Shown here: positions 56,931 to 64,000 of the stretch, piece by piece | How the letters are laid out: the number at the start of each line of letters is the position of its first letter | Numbering within the stretch: the first letter of the stretch is position 1 | Source of the DNA: Eutreptiella sp. 'Long Island Sound 2002' | Lineage: Eukaryota; Euglenozoa; Euglenophyceae; Eutreptiales; Eutreptiaceae | Assembly (NCBI GenBank): GCA_964036045.1 | Contig: OZ038379.1 | Location: 123,158,691-123,222,690 of the forward strand | Length of the DNA stretch: 64,000 nucleotides | Direction of reading: 5' to 3' | Translations under genes and position numbers: made by a program | The notes under the pieces: model-generated | Seen by the model: only the letters and a program-made list of their open reading frames with translations | Database searches by the model: none | What the model was told of the DNA's origin: nothing

Positions 56931-59339
56931 AGGGGCCCAGCCTCCGACACCCGAGCGGCGGTGTCCTGGAACGTCCAGGGCTCGATGCGGGGGGACGGCG
57001 TACCAGTGGCCCCAGGTATGCTCGACGGTGAAGCGGTGGCGGCGGGCATCATGAAGGCCGAGGGTGCCATCCTGGGCCTATTCCAGGAGACCGGCCTGCA
57101 GGACCCACAAGGTGTGGTGCACTCCGAGAACTAGTGGCGTCACCACGGGTATCATGCGTACCCAGGGGTGGATGCCCAGGCGGCGTCGGCGGCGGCGGTG
57201 CGCGGCGGGCTCTTGATTGCCCTTCGGGCGGACGTGTTCGCCGCGGAGGAAGTTCGAGATATCGTGGACATCGTGCCAGGCAAGGCCATGGCCCTCGATG
57301 TGGTGACCGCAGGTGGCACCCTCACGGTCATCAACGTCCACGGCCCGGGTAGCGGCGGCGACTCCTGGGCGTCTAAGGCGTCCTTCTGGGCTGACGTGGC
57401 CATGTACGCGGCGGCCAAGAGCGCGGGTGGCACCAGGGCCGTGCTCCTCGGAGGGGACTTCAACGTGTGGCTGGAGTCCCCGTGGCACCCTACCACGAGG
57501 AGGTTCCAAGCCCTGTGGGAACAGTGTGGTTTCCACAAGGCAGACCCGGAACGGGAGGAGGACAGGAGGCCCACGAGAGCAGGGCACCGACTGGACTCCT
57601 TCCTTCTAAACTCGCCTCTGGTCCCATGGGCGGCGCGTGAGCGCCCTCACTTGGCGCCGGGGCGGTCTCCTGCGTCACTGGGGTCGGATCATGGCGCTGT
57701 GGTCCTGGACATCCCGCTAGCGGTGGCCGGCAAGGAGAGGGTCACCAGGATGGCCTACTCGCACGCCCAGGGCAGGCTGCATGCCATACGCCCGGACTCC
57801 CCGGGGGTTCGTGAGGCGGCAGCGGCAGTACTGCAGAAGGCCTGCGGGGATCGGCGGCTACAGGCGTGGCTCTCGTCGGAGCACGACACTGCCACCATGG
57901 GCACGTTGGAGGTGCAAGCGGTCTTTGACCTGCTCTACGCTTTCCGTGATGACGTGTCCAGGGTCACGCAAGTGCGCATGCCTTCAGGCGTGGACCCGCA
58001 GTACCCGTACGGGCAGGCGGAAGCGGAGGCGTCGTTGGACCAGGTCCTCTCGGATCAGCAGGCCCTGGCCTGGCGTGCCCATCAGCTGTGGCAACGGGAC
58101 GCGGCGGCGGCCGGACTCCACTCCCAGGAAGCGACTGCCCTGCTACAGCACCTCCGGCGAGTGGACCCCGACCTGTCCCCCGCCTGGGTAGAGGACCTGC
58201 GTGCCGCATTGGACCAACAGCTCCACCAGCTGGAGACACGCGTGGAGGAGCTGCGGGATGTCCTCACGAGCAACAGGCGCCGGTCCATCAAGGACTACTG
58301 GCGGGGCAGGGTACCGGATCTGCAGCTCCGATGGACGGCGATACGGGGGGCCATCAACGTGGTGAACTATGCCCCGTCAGGCCTATGGTCCGTACGCGTC
58401 CGCGAGTCGGAGAAGGTGCTCATGGAGGCCTCGGACGTCATCGGTGAGGTCCAGAGGTATTGGGAGGCGCTGTACGCCAAGCAGCCAGTGAACCTGCCGG
58501 CCTTCGAGCGGCTGGTCCGAGCCCACATTCCCACAGGGGTGCCGGAGGAATGGAGGTCGGTACAGGACTACAAGATGCAGGACCTTAAAGACGCCGTGAG
58601 GCAGGCCGTGGCGGACGACAAAGCTCCGGGGTCCAACCGGGTCACGGCTGCCCTCATAGCAGAGCTGCCTGAACCGGTGCAGGGGCTCCTGGTGCATGTG
58701 TACAGGGCAATCCTACGGGGTGCGGACGTCCGGGAGTCCTGGCACGAGGCCATTATCTGGCTGATGCCCAAGGGCACAGCCACGGGCAACCTGGACGAGT
58801 ACAAGCCGATAGCGCTGGGGCAGCGAGACATGCGAATGCTCATGACTCCCCTCATGCGAAGGTTCACAGCTGTTCTGGCACGCAAGGGACTGGCCGCGGA
58901 CTGGCAGTTCGGAGCCATGCCGGGCTCCACGGCGGCTGCCCCGGTGTTCCTGGCCCAGCGCAGGCTGCAGCGTGGGCTAGAGGAAAACCACGTCTTGGCC
59001 TTCGATGTGTCAAAAGCTTTTGACACAGCGCTGCACGGAGCGCTAGCGCTCCTCCTGCGCCACATGGGTGTCCCGGAAGAGCTCATCAGGCTCTTCCACA
59101 CCCTCAGCTGCGGGTCTCTGGTGCGCATCATCGCCGCGCACGGCCCGACGTCGAGCATACGACTCCACAGGGGCCTGCGGCAGGGCAGTGCGGAGAGCGC
59201 TGTGCTCTACCTCCTCCTTTTGGAGCCTCTCCTGCGGAGCCTCGCCTGCAAGGCGCGGGGAGATGCTCGCCATGCGGTGCCACCCCTGGTGCAGGCGTAC
59301 TGTGATGACCTCCTGTTGATAGCACACTCCCTACCGTAA
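56931..59339 (+). pseudogene. Element 2 ORF2: APE-type endonuclease and reverse transcriptase palm
   Basis: The frame is the same as part c, directly after its TGA. Endonuclease motifs: SWNVQG at 56964, FQETG (catalytic Glu 57087), INVHGPG near 57333, GGDFN (Asp 57456), HRLDSF near 57588, and SDHGAV (57684). RT motifs: DDKAPGSNRV near 58614, ADWQFGAMPGST, motif A FDVSKAFD (Asp at 59004 and 59022), motif B RLHRGLRQGSAES near 59160, and motif C YCDD (59298-59309), where most LINEs have YADD. Together these are target nicking and cDNA synthesis of target-primed reverse transcription. An in-frame TAG at 57132 splits the endonuclease, and TAA at 59337 cuts just after motif C. The start is uncertain: no in-frame ATG precedes SWNVQG. 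Confidence 0.85.
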
Positions 59340-62339
59340 TTCCTGGAGTATGCGGCGGCGATAGCGCGGTATCTCACTGACATGGGCATGTCCCTCAACG
59401 TGGGCAAATGCGCCTATGCCAATACTGCTCGCATCCATTCGATTATGGTACACCTGAACCCGGGGGACACGGCGGCCCCATGGGTATGCTTACGTGCCAA
59501 GGGCACGGTACCATACTTGGGCCCGCGCCTCGATCCCAGGGGGGTGGCGACCATGAAGGAGAAACATGTACTCCGGTGTGAAGCCCTTCTGGGCTGGTGC
59601 AAGAACACGTTGGGGCCGGCGTCGGTGCCTCATGAGGTGATGGCGGCTGTGGTTGGAGGCATCGTGCGGTACGCGGCGCCCTACCTGTCCGACACGGCGG
59701 AGGCGGTGATCAAGCTCAATACTGCCATCAAGGCTGCGGCCCTGCAGTTCGAGAAGCTACCCAAGGACCTGTCCAACGTGGCGGTGCGGTCGGGTCATGG
59801 GCTACGGTTGGCGGATGTCCAGGTTATATGCCGCGACTCCGTTGTGGCGACCATGGCTCAGCTCACCCACCACAGGTCGATGACAGTCCGGGATGAGCTG
59901 CGGGCCATGCTCCGAGACATGCACGTGCAGTACGGAGTGTGCGGGCAGTTCATAGTGCCCTCTGCGTCATTCGCCACACACGCTGGCAATACGTGGGTGG
60001 ACAAGGTACTCAGGGCGATGGGGACGTTGCGCGTAGGGCTTCTCATGCCATCGTCGGTGTACTCGTGTGTACACGCCCATCTGCCGCAAGTGCAGTGGGC
60101 GGGGCGAAAGTGGGTGTCCCAATCCTATACCTTCAAGGGTAGGGACATCTGCATTCTGTCGGGGCCCCGCACAGATGCGACAGTACAGTCCCTGACTGAT
60201 CCCGCAAATGACCTCCTGCATGCGCGGCTCCCCTGCCCTGCGCCTGGGCACTGGGCTGTCCAGCTTCAGGAGTGCCATGAGGACCACCTGCACCTTCCGC
60301 ACGCGGGGGTAGGGCCCCACCAGCTGGACCACGTGTGGCTCACGGGGCTTCGCGACGTCTTCCGGCCGCAGCCGCCCGGTCCGTTGACTCACCGGCTAAT
60401 ACACCCGGTGCGCCGAAAGAAGGCCAGCAAACGCAATAGACAGTCCGCAGCGGGGGGCGTGTATGTGGTGGGCGGATACAGGGAGGAAGGATGGGCCCCG
60501 GCCAGCCCGGGGCTGTCCATGCCGTTCGTCCCGCTAGCCGCCCTCCTGTTTCTGTTGGGGGACGTCTTTGAGGGCTACCAACAGCAAGACGATCCGGCGT
60601 CCGTCCCCCTGCTCAGTCCTCACGCCGGGGGCGGCATAAGCCCGCCACCACTGTGGGTTGTGCACGGGCGGCCAGCATTTTCCAGGGCGTGCGCGGCGGT
60701 GCACAAGTGCGGCGAATGGGCAATTGTTCTTCTGCTGCCAGCAGGCCCAATCCCGGATCCGGATGAGTACTCGGTCCCAGAAGTGGTCCGGATGTCCAAC
60801 GTGCCGCACGATCCTCACGTCGTCGTCACGTCGTTGCGTGATGGCGGCGCAGTGGAGCAGGGGTCTATGTTGGTATACAAGCCTTCGTGCTCCGCAACAG
60901 TTTGGGGAGCGGAGTATACCACCGCCCTGGACGCCATAAAGTCAGTCTGCGGATGTGACCTGGCCTGGAGACCACATCCGGTGTATCGACCGAGGGTGGT
61001 CCTGTCCCCGGAACTCACGGCCTCCAGTGCGGCGTCCCTGGGAAAGGTGGTGCAGAGCCCCCACTCCGACGTGGCGTGGCTGGAGCCCCACCGGTACTGC
61101 TGGGTGCCGGTGGCGACTAAAGTCACATCGTCTGACGCGTCGCCCCAGGGAGAAGACACCACAAACGTGGCGGTGGCCAGCCACGGAATCCCCACGTGGA
61201 CGGGTGCCATCTACGGCACGGTCCCGGAGGCAGAGATCATTGGCGCAGCGGCGTACTTGTTGCACACGCCCCCGTCAGCGTGCACGGTACACGTGGTGGA
61301 TGCGTCCGTCATAGGAGCGCATCTCCGCAGGGCGCAGGAGGCCTTGTACCGTGGCATCAAGGTGCCGACATCACATCTGGTCAATCAGCACGCACTGAGC
61401 TGGATAGTGGAGGGGCTGCGGCGGCTGCCGCGCCGAGTTGGGGGGCCGCACCACTGGGTGGTGAGGCAGAGCTCCAACTTGGCGGCGGTGCCGCTCGAGG
61501 CGCCGGACTCTGCCGCGGCCCGTGCAATGGCCCCGCCAGTCCATCTTGTCCTGCCGAAGGAGCACGCCATCCTCTTGGTGCCGTGGGATAATGGTGAGCT
61601 CGAGCCGCGTGTGCCGTCCATGCAAGCCCTTCAGCAAGTCCGGGAGATGGAGTGGCGTTCGCTGGCGGATCGCACCAGGGCGCACACGCCACTGGCTGGC
61701 GCCTGCGAGGCGATGCCCCTGGGAGCTGTGCACCACGGCCCAACGCACAGGAATATGCTGCGGGCACGTGACGGTCGCTTGTCCACCATGCAGGTCATGC
61801 GACGGTGGAGACAGAAGCTCACGCATATGGCAATACCAGCCCACCCCTGTATCTTCTGTGGGGGGCCGGAGGAGGACATTGGCCACATGCGCCTACTGTG
61901 TGTGCGGGACGAGGAGGTGGCTGGGATCCTGTGCAGGCGAGTGGAGGAGTTCACGGCGGAGCTACCCCTGACGGACAGGGCGGTGGAGTTCGTGGCATGG
62001 AGGGAGCACGGCTGCAGGTGGACTGAATCCCTGATGGCAGGTGTCGTCCCCGGGGACCTGAAGCGGCTGTTCGCTGCGGTGCGAGCGGCGTCGTCCCGGG
62101 GCCCTGCCAAGGCCAGGCTCTTTGTGGAGGACATGGTCCAGATTGGGGAAGATGTGTATGCCCGCAGGAACCATCGGCTCACCCAGGTCATGCAGCTGCC
62201 GGTGCAAGATCGAAGGAGAGCGGTTTACGCGTTCTTGCGCGGTGACACACCCTTCTGCCCGCCGGCAGGGAGGATCCTGCAGCGTCCGCCGTGGAACCCG
62301 TTTGCCGGCCTCCCCGGCGACCTGCGGGCAACCTTTTAG
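59340..62339 (+). pseudogene. Element 2 ORF2 continued: RT thumb, RNase H-like region, CCHC knuckle
   Basis: Same frame as the RT palm. FLEYAAAIARYLTDMGMSLNV is what normally follows motif C, here given in part, and AKGTVPYLG matches the RT 'yLG' motif near 59500. At about 61080-61540 the pattern SSDAS (Asp 61134), PEAEIIGAAAYLL (Glu 61233), HVVDASVIG (Asp 61299) and SNLAAVPLEAPDS follows RNase H order (D, E, D and terminal helix). It is divergent and I hold it at moderate confidence. A zinc knuckle C-X2-C-X8-H-X4-C starts at 61848. It ends at TAG 62337, after which the same frame continues. Confidence 0.7.
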
Positions 62340-63635
62340 AGGGCACCGCTGCACGCACTGCTGGTGTCGCGGTCGTGCATCGAGCATGACGAGGCCCTGT
62401 CCTTGTTCCCTCACTGGATGGCGGCGGTGGCGCAGGCCTTCGACCGGTGGATCGGTTCCTGGGTGGCGCGGGACTTCATGACATTCAGGGAGTGGTCCCG
62501 CGTGGTGTCGGCGCAGTCGTGGGCCCAGATACATGGTACCAAGGTGAGGGGCCCTGACGGCCAGAGTGATCCCTGGCTTCAGATGTACGCCAACCATCCA
62601 GCTGTGGGGAACGTCTTGGGCTGACCTCGCGAGGTGCTGCCGGTCCTTCAGCAACCTCTGTGCAGTCTCCCGGTCCTGGCGGTGGCTGTTGTACCTGATG
62701 TGGGTACGTTGTGGCTGTATGACCGACAGCTGCGACGAGCCATACCAGCGGTCACGGAGCAGCGGTCCATGGCAGTGTTAGTGGGCTCCAAGCAGCTGGC
62801 ACGGGTACAAGGCGACGACGCGCAAGGCCACGTCACGGAGGCCATGTTCTCTCTGCCAGAGGGGGACGACCACGTGGCTGCCGATGCCCGTCACACCCTT
62901 GACACCCTGGGCCTCGAGGCGGTCATTGAGGCTCGGGCGGGAGGACAACGCTTGGTTCTGGCTTCCGCCAGGGGCCCGGAGCAGGACGGGGTTGATGTCA
63001 TCGGGGGGGTCCTGCGGGACTACGGTTGGGAGCTCCTGGCGCATGGCACGCGCAGCCCCAAAGTGGCGCGGTGGCCCCGGCTGCTTGAGAGCCTGCCGGA
63101 GATGCCCGACGGGCGACCGATACTCCGCCCGGTGTCCACGTGGGAGGAAGCGAGGCGCAGCCTCCTCAGTAGTGCCACAGCACGCACACTGGCGGGTGCT
63201 TTGCTCGGACTCCAGGACGCATGCTGCCATGTATGGCAGGACCTGTGGTCGCATTGTTGTGATGGTAGCTGCGTTCCATCGCGGTCTGTGCTTCCGCAGC
63301 GATGCCACGGGTGCGGGGAAACGGTGTCAGTTTGGGTTCATCAGTGTGCCTCCGCCCCGCTGTGCGGGACATGTAAGGAGCGTGCCGATAGGGGGTGGCC
63401 TAAGGCGAGGTGGGCACTGCGGCACTCTGGACGGATGTCCTCAAGAGCCTGGAAGACTATCCAGGATGGCCTGAAGAGCGTCCGAGTGGAAGGGGTACGG
63501 TGCCCTGGAGCGCCGTCTGCGGCCCTGCCCTTGATGCTGTGGTGGGCGGCTCTGGAGGGCGACTCACGGATACTCTGGTTGTGGCATCGCGGAGGAAATG
63601 GTGACGGCGTGGTGGAGGCCGGGGGTGCAGATTGA
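62340..63635 (+). pseudogene. Element 2 ORF2 C-terminal extension with cysteine cluster
   Basis: The same frame stays protein-like for about 430 more codons, broken only by TGA at 62622. The section has a Trp-rich helical part (FPHWMAAVAQAFDRWIGSW), a mixed alpha/beta-looking middle, and a cysteine cluster C-X2-C-X10-C-X5-C-X2-C with cysteines at 63303, 63312, 63345, 63363 and 63372. The cluster looks like a treble-clef or RING-like zinc site. I recognise no enzyme. A dual-endonuclease LINE would carry a restriction-like endonuclease here, but the only PD...D-like string (VVPDVGTLWLYD near 62691) is too weak to claim that. The final stop is TGA 63633. Confidence 0.5.
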
Positions 63636-64000
63636 TGGGGTTGGGAATTGTGGGTGCACCAGCTACCGTCCCTACGCTGGACGCAGCGGAGGGGGTAGCG
63701 CCTGAGCAGCAGTGCCTTCATGGCCTGATTGTGCGGTACTGGCGGGCGGCGTATGACGGCCAACGCGATGTGACAGGTCGTGCCGGCCTGATGGTGAGCC
63801 GTACTGCCCCTGTGCATGAGGGTCGGACAGGGATGCTTCACCCGCCTGCCCCGGGTCGCCGCATACAACAGTGAGGTGTCATGGGTCGTCCCGACCAGGG
63901 TAATAAGGCCCAAACCCCTGTAGGGTATTCCCATGGCACCGGGGTCTCTAGTGGCGGTCCGGCTACGGCAGTATTGGGAGTGGTTGCTCGGGATACACCG
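63636..64000 (+). other. Element 2 sequence after ORF2
   Basis: Probably 3' untranslated sequence. There is no clear reading frame, no poly(A) or simple-repeat tail, and no return to macrosatellite before the window ends, so the 3' terminus lies further right. Confidence 0.4.

Larger units (their letters stand above)
49441..64000 (+). mobile_element. Element 2: giant, decayed non-LTR retrotransposon (3' end beyond window)
   Basis: From the microsatellite edge to the window end the plus strand is almost continuously coding in GC-rich codons. The first coding region (49787-56930) has His/Pro repeats, a CCCH finger and a Ulp1-like protease. The second (56931-63635) has APE-type endonuclease, RT, an RNase H-like region, a CCHC knuckle and a C-terminal extension. 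There are no LTR-like ends and no integrase, so it is LINE-type. Nine in-frame stops and two frameshifts interrupt this copy. At over 14.5 kb it is far longer than ordinary LINEs (about 4-8 kb). APE plus RT plus RNase H is typical of the I, Tad and LOA groups. A Ulp1-type protease is known from NeSL-type LINEs, which use a different endonuclease. Confidence 0.8.

Noticed and set aside
62690-62730. Restriction-like endonuclease motif (PD...D) in the ORF2 extension
   Set aside because: One short PD-X7-D string without the flanking basic residue or the usual 12-14 spacing is expected by chance in 430 residues.

Overview
The window looks like a GC-rich, repeat-dominated segment of a eukaryotic nuclear genome. 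I see no host single-copy gene, rRNA, tRNA or prokaryotic operon. Everything is either satellite-type DNA or non-LTR (LINE-like) retrotransposon. The species cannot be named from sequence alone. The retrotransposon domain mix (APE-type endonuclease, RT, RNase H-like, Ulp1-like protease) and the GC richness would suit a protist or alga, but this is a guess. A 200-base run of N at 13801-14000 shows this is an assembled scaffold.

From 1 to 49440 the window is a degenerate macrosatellite whose unit I divide into named blocks in fixed order. A/B is the block that begins just after a (TTG)n run. C is built of ~284-bp repeats. D contains a conserved hairpin. E is a long minisatellite of ~23- and 26-bp units. 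G is a conserved spacer with two further hairpins. D then recurs, followed by H and a (TGTA)n microsatellite. Near-complete units run 3517-13120, 14896-21864, 21865-28789 and 38686-49440. Two partial units carry a 50-bp minisatellite instead of C/E: 13121-14895, containing the gap, and 35931-38685, whose A/B part is inverted. Positions 1-3516 are C-like repeats, a short unique stretch, and a 2.4-kb (ATGT)n tract.

Element 1 (28790-35581, + strand) interrupts a (TGTA)n tract. It is visibly less GC-rich than its surroundings. It has a 5' region, a 952-codon ORF1 of unknown function, and a frameshifted second ORF with an EEP/APE-type endonuclease and the first half of a reverse transcriptase. It stops abruptly after RT motif A at an (AAATC)n run.

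Element 2 (49441 to beyond 64000, + strand) also begins at a microsatellite edge. It is unusually large, over 14.5 kb with no 3' end reached. Its first coding region carries four 63-residue His/Pro-rich repeats, a CCCH zinc finger and a Ulp1/C48-like cysteine protease. Its second carries an endonuclease, RT (YCDD), an RNase H-like region, a CCHC knuckle and a ~430-residue extension with a five-cysteine cluster. Nine in-frame stops and two frameshifts show that this copy is decayed under the standard code.

The most interesting signals are the architecture of element 2, the block D hairpin that shows a compensatory base-pair change between copies, and the use of (TGTA)n as punctuation at nearly every junction.
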